Positions 1 through 6,163 of a DNA stretch of 6,720 nt are shown piece after piece. The stretch's first letter is position 1. Each line of letters opens with the position of its first letter. Origin of the DNA: CAZJDM01 sp964544765. Its GTDB lineage: Bacteria; Bdellovibrionota_B; Oligoflexia; CAYFLR01. The stretch covers positions 1 through 6,720 of the forward strand of contig CAZJDM010000210.1 in NCBI GenBank assembly GCA_964544765.1. The letters are read 5' to 3'. The notes below the pieces were generated by a model, which was given only the letters and a program-made list of their open reading frames with translations, was not told the DNA's origin and did no database searches. The position numbers and the translations under genes were made by a program.

Positions 1-2722
1 CTGTTAAACTAGACTCACCTTTAGGGGTAATTTTACCAACCAAAATATCGCCAGGTTTAACATGTGCGCCGATTGATATTATTCCACTTGCATCCAAACT
101 CTTTAAAGATTCATCTCCTACATTAGGAATGTCGTTCGTAATTTCTTCTTTTCCTAATTTTGTATCTCTAGCAACACATTCAAATTCCTGAATATGAAAA
201 GAGGTAAAAACTTCATCTCGAACAATTCTCTCACTAACTAAAATTGAATCTTCAAAGTTGTAGCCGTGCCACGGCATAAAGGCAACCACTATATTTCTGC
301 CTAAAGCTAGCTCACCAATATCACTAGCAAATCCATCAGCAATTATGTCGCCTTTTTTAACCACATTATTAACATTAACTATAGGTTTCTGGTTAATACA
401 AGTATCCTGATTAGACCTTTGATATTTAATAAGATTGTAGATATCTACTTCTGCGCCTACAGAAAGAGGATCATCTTTCTCCTCACTTCGAACAGCTATC
501 CTCCTTGAATCAACAAACTCAACAATTCCATCACGCTTAGCTACAACAGTAGTCCCAGAATCTCTAGCAATAATTCCTTCTATTCCGGTACCAACAATCG
601 GAGCAGCCGTTTCCATTAATGGAACTGCTTGCCTTTGCATATTAGCGCCCATAAGTGCTCTATTTGCATCATCATTCTGTAAAAACGGAATTAATGAGGC
701 CGCTGCACTTACCAGCTGATTGGTAGCTACATCCATAAGATCGATTTCTTCAGCTCTTACCATTGAAAATTCACCCGAAACTCTGGCAGGAATTTGAGCA
801 TCAGTGAATTTTCCCTTCTTGTCAGTTGGTACATTAGCCTGAGCTATTATATGATTTTGCTCATCTAAAGCAGAATAATGCGTAATATCATCTGTTACTT
901 TTCCATCTCTAATTTTTCGATAAGGAGTTTCTATAAAACCAAATTTATTAATTTTACCATAAGTTGCTAATGAAGTGATTAATCCAATATTTGGACCTTC
1001 AGGGGTTTCAACTGGACAAATTCGTCCGTAATGTGTTGTATGCACATCTCTCACCTCAAAACCAGCTCTTTCCCTAGTGAGACCTCCCGGACCTAATGCA
1101 GATAATCTTCTTTTATGAGTTATTTCAGATAAAGGGTTTATCTGATCCATAAATTGAGATAGCTGAGAACTGCCAAAGAATTCTTTAACAACAGCTGAAA
1201 CAGGTTTTGCATTAATCAAATCATGAGGCAACAAGGTATCTACTTCCTGCAAGCTCATTCTTTCTTTAATAGCCCTCTCAATACGTAAAAGACCTATTCT
1301 ATATTGGTTCTCTAATAACTCTCCTACCGCTCTAACACGCCTGTTCCCTAAATGGTCAATATCATCAATACGACCCTTACCATTTTTCAGACCTAACAAA
1401 TATTTAATTGTTTCAAAAATATCATCTTTGGTTAAAGTTGTTGTCTCCAAAGGGATATCAAGAGAGAGCTTATGATTTAGTTTTAATCGTCCCACCTCTG
1501 ATAAGTCATATCTTTCGATATTAAAAAACAATTTTTCAAATAGAGCTTGAGCAGATTCTAAGGTCGGTGGATCACCAGGTCTTAGTCGCTTATAAATCGT
1601 AATTAAAGCTTCTTCTGTAGTTTGAATTTCATCTTTTACTAAAGTTTCTCTCAATGAACCATCAACATTCAGCTGATCAATAAATAGAATTTTAAATGAA
1701 TTTATCTTGCGTAAGATTAACTCTTTTATCAGATCAGAAGTCAATTCTGTATTCATAGGGACAATGACTTCACCTGTTTCATCATCGATTATATCATCAC
1801 CGACTATTTTACCCACTAAGTATTCTTCATCAATTTCAATAAATTGAATATTCAGTCTCTCGAATTTTCTTAATACGCCGGTAGTAAATTTTCTATTTTT
1901 CTTTACAACCACATCTCCGCTTTTAGGATCTACAATATCTTGACTGGCTTTTTGACCTCTCAATAAATCAATATCTACAGCTTGTTTTAGAACCCCATCC
2001 TTTCCAATTTCAACAACTTCCTTTTTATAAAAATAATGTAAAATATCATCAGCAGTTGCACCCAACGCCTTAAACAAAACAGTGGCATACAACTTTCTTC
2101 TTCTATCAATTCGTACATATAAATGATCTTTTATATCAAATTCAAAATCTAACCAAGAGCCTCTATATGGTATCACACGAGCCGAATATAAAAGTTTTTG
2201 ACTGGAATGTGTTTTTCCCTGATCATGATCAAAAAATACACCTGGAGATCTATGTAACTGAGAGACAACTACACGCTCAGTTCCGTTAATAATAAAGGTT
2301 CCTCTTTCTGTCATTAAAGGAATTTCGCCAAAAAACACTTCCTGCTCTTTTACGTCTCGTATACTACGAACTCCGGTGTCTTCATCTACATCCATTACTA
2401 CCAAACGAATGACCACCTTTAAAGGAGAGGAGTATGTCATGCCCCTTTGACGACATTCATCAACACTATATTTAGGATCATCAAAAGAATAGCTGACAAA
2501 GTCCACCGAAGTATTTCCACTAAAATCCTTTATAGGAAAGACACTGGTAAAAACCCCGTGTAAACCTTTATTAAGTCTCTCATCCGGTTTAACTTCACCT
2601 TGCAAGAAATTCTTATAAGATTGGACCTGTACCTCAATAAGGTTAGGAAGATCTACACTAGTTGGAAACCGACAATATGCTTTTCGTTTTCTTTTGAACG
2701 AATGCGTAAGGGGATGTGACAT
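1..2722 (-). CDS. rpoB: DNA-directed RNA polymerase subunit beta, 5' portion (runs off left edge)
   Basis: This is the beta subunit of RNA polymerase, which with beta-prime forms the active-site cleft and binds rifampicin. The frame is open from an ATG preceded by GAGGAG (5 nt spacing) to base 1, giving about 907 residues of a roughly 1,350-residue protein. Landmarks in order are the protrusion motif GTERVVVSQLHRSPGVFFD (147-165); IDRRRKL (205-211); a lobe insert at about 234-352, collinear with insert SI1/beta-i4 of E. coli; DDIDHLGNRR; the rifampicin region (517-543); VETPEGPNIGL just after it; NRALMGANMQRQAVP; and MPWHGYNFEDS (816-826), whose E824-D825 match E. coli E813-D814. The window ends just after KITPKGESSLT, so the catalytic lysines, the C-terminal clamp and rpoC are not visible. 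It follows rplL by 52 bp, presumably on the same transcript. Identity is certain; only completeness is unknown. Confidence 0.98.
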   Translation of the reverse strand, partial: MSHPLTHSFKRKRKAYCRFPTSVDLPNLIEVQVQSYKNFLQGEVKPDERLNKGLHGVFTSVFPIKDFSGNTSVDFVSYSFDDPKYSVDECRQRGMTYSSPLKVVIRLVVMDVDEDTGVRSIRDVKEQEVFFGEIPLMTERGTFIINGTERVVVSQLHRSPGVFFDHDQGKTHSSQKLLYSARVIPYRGSWLDFEFDIKDHLYVRIDRRRKLYATVLFKALGATADDILHYFYKKEVVEIGKDGVLKQAVDIDLLRGQKASQDIVDPKSGDVVVKKNRKFTTGVLRKFERLNIQFIEIDEEYLVGKIVGDDIIDDETGEVIVPMNTELTSDLIKELILRKINSFKILFIDQLNVDGSLRETLVKDEIQTTEEALITIYKRLRPGDPPTLESAQALFEKLFFNIERYDLSEVGRLKLNHKLSLDIPLETTTLTKDDIFETIKYLLGLKNGKGRIDDIDHLGNRRVRAVGELLENQYRIGLLRIERAIKERMSLQEVDTLLPHDLINAKPVSAVVKEFFGSSQLSQFMDQINPLSEITHKRRLSALGPGGLTRERAGFEVRDVHTTHYGRICPVETPEGPNIGLITSLATYGKINKFGFIETPYRKIRDGKVTDDITHYSALDEQNHIIAQANVPTDKKGKFTDAQIPARVSGEFSMVRAEEIDLMDVATNQLVSAAASLIPFLQNDDANRALMGANMQRQAVPLMETAAPIVGTGIEGIIARDSGTTVVAKRDGIVEFVDSRRIAVRSEEKDDPLSVGAEVDIYNLIKYQRSNQDTCINQKPIVNVNNVVKKGDIIADGFASDIGELALGRNIVVAFMPWHGYNFEDSILVSERIVRDEVFTSFHIQEFECVARDTKLGKEEITNDIPNVGDESLKSLDASGIISIGAHVKPGDILVGKITPKGESSLT
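1094..1174 (-). other. Rifampicin-resistance-determining region of rpoB
   Basis: Residues 517-543 match E. coli beta 507-533 almost exactly, from GSSQLSQFMDQ to ITHKRRLSAL. The usual resistance positions equivalent to E. coli Gln513, Asp516, His526, Arg529 and Ser531 all carry the sensitive residue. One difference stands out: the residue equivalent to E. coli Asn518 is Ile528 (codon ATA, bases 1139-1141). Ile530 of E. coli is Leu here, a conservative change. The alignment is by eye, but the motif is so conserved that the register is secure. Confidence 0.93.
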
Positions 2723-2737
2723 CACTGCTCCTCAAAA

Positions 2738-2760
2738 TTTTCAATTACTTTTCAATTACT
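2738..2760. repeat. Perfect 11-bp tandem direct repeat in the rplL-rpoB gap
   Basis: On the coding strand AGTAATTGAAA occurs twice head to tail (2739-2749 and 2750-2760) and is followed by ATTTTGAGGAGCAGTG and the rpoB ATG. The repeat sits in the 52-bp gap between the rplL stop and the rpoB Shine-Dalgarno sequence. It is not in a coding frame. It may simply be a replication-slippage duplication; no function can be assigned from sequence. Confidence 0.9.
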
Positions 2761-2774
2761 GAGTAAAAGATTCT

Positions 2775-3152
2775 TTATTTGATTTCTACTTCAGCACCAG
2801 CATCTGTCAGCTGTTTTTGTACCTTATCCGCTTCTTCCTTTGGAAGGTCCTCTTTAACATTACTAGGAACACCTTCAACCAAATCTTTTGCTTCTTTTAA
2901 ACCCAATCCTGTAATCGCTCTGATTTCTTTGATGACATTAATCTTTTTTGCACCAAAGGATTTAAGAACCACAGTGAATTCAGTTTTTTCTTCAGCTGCC
3001 GAGGCAGCTGGTCCTGCTGCTGCAGCCACAGCCACAGGAGCAGCTGCACTAACACCGTACCGCTCTTCGAGCTTCTTAACAAACTCTGCCATCTGCAACA
3101 TCGGCATTTCATCTAAAAATGTCAATACTTGTTCTTCATTTATTCCAGACAT
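2775..3152 (-). CDS. rplL: Ribosomal protein L7/L12 (bL12)
   Basis: This is the multicopy stalk protein of the large ribosomal subunit. It recruits EF-Tu, EF-G and other translational GTPases and is tethered to the ribosome through L10. At 125 residues it has normal family length. The N-terminal dimerisation domain (about 1-34) contains MAEFVKKLEERYGV. An Ala/Pro-rich flexible hinge follows (about 35-56). The globular C-terminal factor-binding domain (about 57-125) starts at KTEFTVVLKSFGAKKINVIK and contains ITGLGLKEAKDLVEGVP. The ATG is preceded by AGGGGTG with 5 nt spacing. It lies 30 bp after rplJ, the invariant rplJ-rplL pairing that supplies one L10 with several L12 copies. An antisense open frame across it has no ribosome-like content and is ignored. 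Confidence 0.98.
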   Translation of the reverse strand: MSGINEEQVLTFLDEMPMLQMAEFVKKLEERYGVSAAAPVAVAAAAGPAASAAEEKTEFTVVLKSFGAKKINVIKEIRAITGLGLKEAKDLVEGVPSNVKEDLPKEEADKVQKQLTDAGAEVEIK

Positions 3153-3169
3153 AATAACACCCCTTATTT

Positions 3170-3189
3170 AAATTAAACACATTTAATTT
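3170..3189 (-). other. All-A/T inverted repeat spanning the rplJ stop (possible weak hairpin)
   Basis: On the transcript strand AAATTAAA is followed by the loop TGTG and then TTTAATTT, a perfect 8-bp stem with a 4-nt loop. It includes the last codons and TAA of rplJ and ends 17 nt before the rplL ATG, upstream of its Shine-Dalgarno sequence. The stem is entirely A-U, so it is weak, and no U-tract follows, so it is not a terminator. It could be chance in AT-rich DNA. Confidence 0.45.
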
Positions 3190-3701
3190 GTTTTTTTATC
3201 TTTAATTGCTACTAATACATTTAGTAATTTTCTATGAACACCAGACAGAGTGTTTACCAGACCAGAATGAGGCGCTTTGAAAGTCGCCAATATTTTTGCT
3301 AATAATTCTTCTCTGGACGGTAATTTAGAAATCTGCTCTATTTCTTTTTCGCTTATTATATTCCCTGAAAGCCACCCTGATTTAATTTTTAAAAAATTAT
3401 TTTTTTTCTTAAAATCAACAATAACTTTAGCTGTTGCAGCTGGATCTTCATTACTAAATATAATTGCCGTTGGACCATCAATATGTTCTTGCAGAGACTC
3501 ATATGGCGTCTTTTCGATTGCTTTCTTTGCTAGTGTATTTTTTACTACATTTAAAACGCCTGATTTTTGCCTCAGGTTATTTCTAAGAGTAGTTAAATCT
3601 TCTACCGGAATTCCTCTAAAGTCAGCCAGGTACATGGCCATAGCCGCTCCAAATTTTTCGGACAAAGTCTTCACTACCTGTTCTTTAGTTTCTCGATCCA
3701 T
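3183..3701 (-). CDS. rplJ: Ribosomal protein L10 (uL10)
   Basis: This is the stalk base protein. Its N-terminal domain binds 23S rRNA next to L11, and its C-terminal helix carries the L12 dimers. At 172 residues it has typical bacterial length. The N-terminal region has MDRETKEQVVKTLSEKF and YLADFRGIPVEDLTTLR (24-40), followed by GVLNVVKNTLAKKAI (48-62) and GPTAIIFSNEDP (76-87). The C-terminal helix (about 131-168) includes LATFKAPHSGLVNTLSGVHR. The ATG follows GGAGGG with 7 nt spacing. It starts 67 bp after rplA and ends 30 bp before rplL. In many bacteria the L10-L12 complex represses its own mRNA through the leader in front of rplJ; a candidate hairpin lies there. Homopolymer A runs in the coding strand do not break the frame. 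Confidence 0.98.
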   Translation of the reverse strand: MDRETKEQVVKTLSEKFGAAMAMYLADFRGIPVEDLTTLRNNLRQKSGVLNVVKNTLAKKAIEKTPYESLQEHIDGPTAIIFSNEDPAATAKVIVDFKKKNNFLKIKSGWLSGNIISEKEIEQISKLPSREELLAKILATFKAPHSGLVNTLSGVHRKLLNVLVAIKDKKTN

Positions 3702-3726
3702 TAATTATCCCTCCAGATTAAGTAAC

Positions 3727-3763
3727 AACACTATTAATAGAATTATTACCATTAATTAGTGTT
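3727..3763 (-). promoter_or_regulatory. Candidate hairpin in the rplA-rplJ leader
   Basis: On the transcript strand AACACTA (3763-3757), a bulged A and TTAA (3755-3752) can pair with TTAA and TAGTGTT (3737-3727) around a 14-nt loop. This gives an 11-bp stem with one bulge. It begins 5 nt after the rplA stop and ends 25 nt before the rplJ ATG. No U-run follows, so it is not an intrinsic terminator. Its position is that of the L10 leader known in E. coli and Bacillus, which is bound by L10-L12, but I do not recognise the kink-turn consensus. A regulatory role is inference. Confidence 0.4.
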
Positions 3764-3768
3764 AAAAT

Positions 3769-4467
3769 TTAACCCTTAAACTCATTTAAATCCATTCGTA
3801 TACCAGGGCTTAGGGAAGAAGAAATAGTTATGTTCTTAAGATATGTACCTTTGCTTGTTGACGGTTTTGCCCGTATAACTGCATCTATAATAGCCTTAAT
3901 ATTGTCAAAAAGTTGTTCTGGCTCAAATGATATTTTTCCTGCCGCCACATGACAAATCCCAGCCTTGTCAACCTTATACATTGCTTTACCCATTTTCAAC
4001 TCTTTTATGGCTGGTTCTAAATCAAAAGTAACGGTTCCTACTTTAGGATTAGGCATTAACCCTCTGGGGCCAAGAATTCTAGCTACTTTTCCGACTTTTC
4101 CCATCATATCTGGAGTAGCAATCACTTTATCAAACTCTAACCAGTTTTCCTTTTGAATTTTTTCAATAAACTCGTCACCTCCTACATGATCTGCACCAGC
4201 AGAGGTAGCCTCACTCATTTTTTCTCCTTTAGCAAAAACCAATACTCGAACTTGTTTTCCCAAACCAGCTGGCAACGGCACTCCGCCCCTTACCATCTGA
4301 TCTGATCGTTTTGGATCAACTCCTAAGTTTAACGCAACTGTAACAGTGGCGTCATACTTAGCATAGTTGACTTCCTTCAACAATTTTAAAGCATCTAGTA
4401 GTTGGTATCGCTTTTGAGCGTCTATCTTTTTGATAGCATCTTGATATTTTTTTCCTCTTTTTTTCAT
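3769..4467 (-). CDS. rplA: Ribosomal protein L1 (uL1)
   Basis: L1 binds the L1 stalk of 23S rRNA at the ribosomal E-site and helps release deacylated tRNA; in many bacteria it also represses the L11-L1 mRNA. At 232 residues it has normal length. Visible blocks are AKYDATVTVALNLGVDPKRS (36-55), VRVLVFAKGEK (73-83), AGADHVGGDEF (90-100) and the family signature region ATPDMMGKVGKVARILGPRG (117-136), followed by LMPNPKVGTVTFDL. The ATG follows GGAGGATTAA, a strong Shine-Dalgarno. It lies 61 bp after rplK, the usual L11-L1 pairing. Two conserved stretches are altered: LPHG is LPAG (65-68), and the C-terminal RNA-contact triad Thr-Met-Gly is Ser-Leu-Ser (218-220). The overall fold sequence is intact, so I regard it as functional. 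Confidence 0.97.
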   Translation of the reverse strand: MKKRGKKYQDAIKKIDAQKRYQLLDALKLLKEVNYAKYDATVTVALNLGVDPKRSDQMVRGGVPLPAGLGKQVRVLVFAKGEKMSEATSAGADHVGGDEFIEKIQKENWLEFDKVIATPDMMGKVGKVARILGPRGLMPNPKVGTVTFDLEPAIKELKMGKAMYKVDKAGICHVAAGKISFEPEQLFDNIKAIIDAVIRAKPSTSKGTYLKNITISSSLSPGIRMDLNEFKG

Positions 4468-4477
4468 TTAATCCTCC

Positions 4478-4508
4478 ACGTAGTGCAACCGAAAATTTTC
4501 TCCTACGT
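4478..4508 (-). other. 6-bp inverted repeat abutting the rplA Shine-Dalgarno
   Basis: On the transcript strand ACGTAG (4508-4503) and CTACGT (4483-4478) form a perfect inverted repeat with a 19-nt spacer. The 3' arm directly touches the rplA Shine-Dalgarno GGAGG (4477-4473). A second Shine-Dalgarno-like AGGAG starts inside the 5' arm. The stem is short and the loop long, so stability is doubtful; it may be chance. Confidence 0.4.
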
Positions 4509-4528
4509 ATATTTATTTTAATAAAATT

Positions 4529-4948
4529 CTAAGTTACCTCAATGCCCATGCTTCTTGCTGATCCCTCTACAATAGCAACAGCTCCTTTAAGATCAACCGC
4601 ATTTAGGTCTTCCATTTTAGCCTTAGCAATTTCTTCTACGTGTTTTTTAGTAATCCTGGCCACTTTGACCTTATTAGGATTTGCTGAACCTTTTTGTATC
4701 TTAGCTGCTTTCTTTAGCAAATAAGACATTGGGGGTTGTTTTGTAATAAAACTAAAAGATTTATCAATATACACTGTAATGATAGTGGGTAATAAACCTT
4801 CCTTGCCTTGAGTCTCCGCGTTAAACTTTTTACAAAACTCCATAATATTAACTCCCTTTTGACCCAAAGCAGGCCCAATAGGAGGTGCAGGATTTGCTTT
4901 ACCTGCTGGTATTTGAAGTTTAATTAAACCAGCAACTTTCTTAGCCAT
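4529..4948 (-). CDS. rplK: Ribosomal protein L11 (uL11)
   Basis: L11 binds the GTPase-associated region of 23S rRNA at the stalk base, is required for RelA-dependent stringent response in E. coli, and forms part of the thiostrepton site. At 139 residues it has normal length. The N-terminal domain shows LIKLQIPAGKANPAPPIGPA (8-27), keeping the Pro-rich loop that contacts thiopeptide antibiotics, then LGQKGVNIMEFCKKFNAET (28-46). The C-terminal rRNA-binding domain (about 75-139) includes MSYLLKKAAKIQKGS, ANPNKVKVARIT and the end motif EGSARSMGI. The ATG follows GGGGAGAG with 6 nt spacing. It lies 28 bp downstream of nusG and 61 bp upstream of rplA. The short gap leaves little room for a separate L1-binding leader; none was recognised. 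Confidence 0.98.
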   Translation of the reverse strand: MAKKVAGLIKLQIPAGKANPAPPIGPALGQKGVNIMEFCKKFNAETQGKEGLLPTIITVYIDKSFSFITKQPPMSYLLKKAAKIQKGSANPNKVKVARITKKHVEEIAKAKMEDLNAVDLKGAVAIVEGSARSMGIEVT

Positions 4949-4976
4949 TATAAACTCTCCCCAAAACTATTTTAAG

Positions 4977-5738
4977 TTATTCGTTTTTCTCTACTTGAGT
5001 AAAATCCAATTCTACCGGCGTTGATCTACCGAAGATACTCACTAAAACTTTTACTTTTCCTTTATCAGGATTAACCTCTTCTACAACACCATTAAAGTTA
5101 GAAAAAGGCCCATCTGTAACTCTAACAGATTCTCCCTTTTCATAACCAACACTTCTAACACTTTTAGAAAAACCATCCTTTAATTGTCCGGTTAATCGTA
5201 CAACCTCTTCATCTGACAAAGAAGGCGGATTGGTTTTGTCTCCAACAAATCCCGTGATTTTGGGAGTATTATGAACCACATGCCAAGCTTTTTCATTGAA
5301 ATGCATTTGAATAATAATGTAACCTGGAAAATGCTTTTTGGTAACCTGACGTTTTTTGCCCTTTACAACCTGGTTATGCACTTCACTGGGAACTAATATT
5401 TGACCAAAATGCTCCTCCACTTTAAGCTTTTTAATTCTTTCTTCTAATGCTTTTTTGGCAAAATTTTCATATTGAGATTGAGCATTTACTATAAACCAGT
5501 TCATTCCTTTGGTATGATCATCTTGGGTGCTTTCAGATTCCCCAGAATCTACTGATTCAGCAGATTCCTTATCTTCTACGGCTTCACCGTCAGATAATAC
5601 CTCTTCACTATCAGAACTCTTTTTATCTAATTCTTCGGAAGATGTTATTTTTTCAGTCTCATCTTGATTAGGAGATGTCGTTTCTTCTGTCTCATCTTCT
5701 TTCAAATTTTCTTGTTTAGCAATATGCTCTTCGTTCAT
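4977..5738 (-). CDS. nusG: Transcription termination/antitermination factor NusG with acidic N-terminal extension
   Basis: NusG binds the clamp region of RNA polymerase through its NGN domain and binds Rho or ribosomal protein S10 through its KOW domain, affecting pausing, Rho termination and transcription-translation coupling. The conserved protein begins at MNWFIVNAQSQYENFAKKAL (79-98). The NGN domain (about 80-165) contains KKHFPGYIIIQM (134-145) and TPKITGFVGD. The KOW domain (about 200-251) contains GESVRVTDGPFSNFNGVVEE (202-221) and VSIFGRSTPVELDFTQVEK. The whole is 253 residues, against about 175-185 for most NusG proteins. The excess is residues 1-78, rich in Glu, Asp, Ser and Thr. 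The upstream ATG is chosen because GAGGA stands 7-8 nt before it and it lies 15 bp after secE. The internal Met79 has AAAGGA touching it, too close for good initiation. Confidence 0.97.
   Translation of the reverse strand: MNEEHIAKQENLKEDETEETTSPNQDETEKITSSEELDKKSSDSEEVLSDGEAVEDKESAESVDSGESESTQDDHTKGMNWFIVNAQSQYENFAKKALEERIKKLKVEEHFGQILVPSEVHNQVVKGKKRQVTKKHFPGYIIIQMHFNEKAWHVVHNTPKITGFVGDKTNPPSLSDEEVVRLTGQLKDGFSKSVRSVGYEKGESVRVTDGPFSNFNGVVEEVNPDKGKVKVLVSIFGRSTPVELDFTQVEKNE
5505..5738 (-). other. Acidic low-complexity N-terminal extension of NusG
   Basis: Residues 1-78 precede the NGN domain and contain about 28 Asp/Glu against about 7 Lys, with many Ser/Thr and almost no aromatic or large hydrophobic residues. 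This is typical of an intrinsically disordered tail. The frame is open throughout and the composition is too biased to be a non-coding read-through. Acidic N-terminal extensions of NusG are known in Actinobacteria, but I do not recall them as usual in proteobacterial-type genes. Function is unknown. Confidence 0.85.
5631..5696 (-). repeat. 33-nt imperfect tandem repeat inside the NusG extension
   Basis: Two head-to-tail 33-nt units (5664-5696 and 5631-5663) encode DETEETTSPNQ (15-25) and DETEKITSSEE (26-36). By hand alignment 24 of 33 bases match without gaps, with the shared blocks GATGAGAC and ACATCT. The in-frame 11-codon unit suggests that the acidic tail grew by internal duplication followed by drift. 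Confidence 0.75.
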
Positions 5739-5745
5739 TAAATTT

Positions 5746-5750
5746 TCCTC
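5746..5750 (-). promoter_or_regulatory. Shine-Dalgarno deciding the long nusG start
   Basis: The transcript reads GAGGA followed by AAATTTA/AATTTA-type spacing and ATG at 5738, an appropriate 7-8 nt gap. This supports translation of the acidic extension. The site lies wholly between the secE TGA (5754-5756) and the nusG ATG. Confidence 0.75.
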
Positions 5751-5753
5751 AAA

Positions 5754-6158
5754 TCAGCTTAATCCAAAGATTTTATTTCCTAAATAATACACCATTTTAA
5801 ATACATACGACCAAGCTGAATCAAATAAAGCTAGAATCACCGAACAAATGACGGTAATTATGATAACAGCAATTGTAGACCCCTTTATTTCTTTTTTTTG
5901 AGGCCAAACAACCTTCTTGATTTCAGTTACTACCTCATCCAAGTATCCATATACTTGTTTATTTGTCACTAAAAAAATATAAAGGCATACAACCAAAAAA
6001 GCCGCAACGGCAAAAGATAAGTACTTATACCAAGAATACAACAAAGTCCAATCAAGTAAATTTCCCACGCCCAGGGAAGATTTGTATATAAAAAATCCCC
6101 CTAATAAACAGGCGAACAAAAGGGATGAAAAAATCCAAAATTTATTACTTTTTGACAT
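5754..6158 (-). CDS. secE: Preprotein translocase subunit SecE
   Basis: SecE is the clamp-like essential subunit of the SecYEG channel in the inner membrane. The protein is 134 residues with three predicted membrane segments: about 8-25 (WIFSSLLFACLLGGFFIY), about 47-64 (LSFAVAAFLVVCLYIFLV) and about 96-116 in the conserved C-terminal part. The hallmark amphipathic helix before the last segment is EVVTEIKKVVWPQKKEI (75-91), with the conserved Trp-Pro. The length and extra two N-terminal segments match the E. coli type (127 residues) rather than the single-segment form of Gram-positives. I chose ATG 6158 rather than GTG 6164 because GAGG lies 5 nt before the ATG and overlaps the GTG. It sits between tRNA-Trp (20 bp upstream) and nusG (15 bp downstream), the standard secE-nusG pair. 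Confidence 0.96.
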   Translation of the reverse strand: MSKSNKFWIFSSLLFACLLGGFFIYKSSLGVGNLLDWTLLYSWYKYLSFAVAAFLVVCLYIFLVTNKQVYGYLDEVVTEIKKVVWPQKKEIKGSTIAVIIITVICSVILALFDSAWSYVFKMVYYLGNKIFGLS

Positions 6159-6163
6159 TAACA

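Noticed and set aside
2779..3171. A 130-codon open frame on the plus strand antisense to rplL
   Set aside because: It is the complement of a certain ribosomal protein gene with a low-complexity Ala hinge, has no recognisable domain and opposes the whole cluster.
3390..3412. Runs of A/T in rplJ as a possible programmed frameshift or sequencing error
   Set aside because: The L10 frame is intact on both sides and encodes expected family residues, so the runs are ordinary Lys/Asn/Phe codons in AT-rich DNA.
3277..3759. A 160-codon open frame on the plus strand antisense to rplJ
   Set aside because: It is a shadow of rplJ; it extends through the rplJ leader only because stops are scarce there, and no family is recognisable.
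4943..4954. TATAAT-like -10 box overlapping the rplK start
   Set aside because: It overlaps the ATG itself, no -35 element stands at the right distance, and a transcript from it would be nearly leaderless despite the good Shine-Dalgarno upstream.
5502..5504. Internal Met79 as the true nusG start
   Set aside because: The purine run AAAGGA touches the ATG with no spacing, while the upstream ATG has a correctly spaced GAGGA and lies 15 bp after secE. The upstream frame is open and highly biased in composition.
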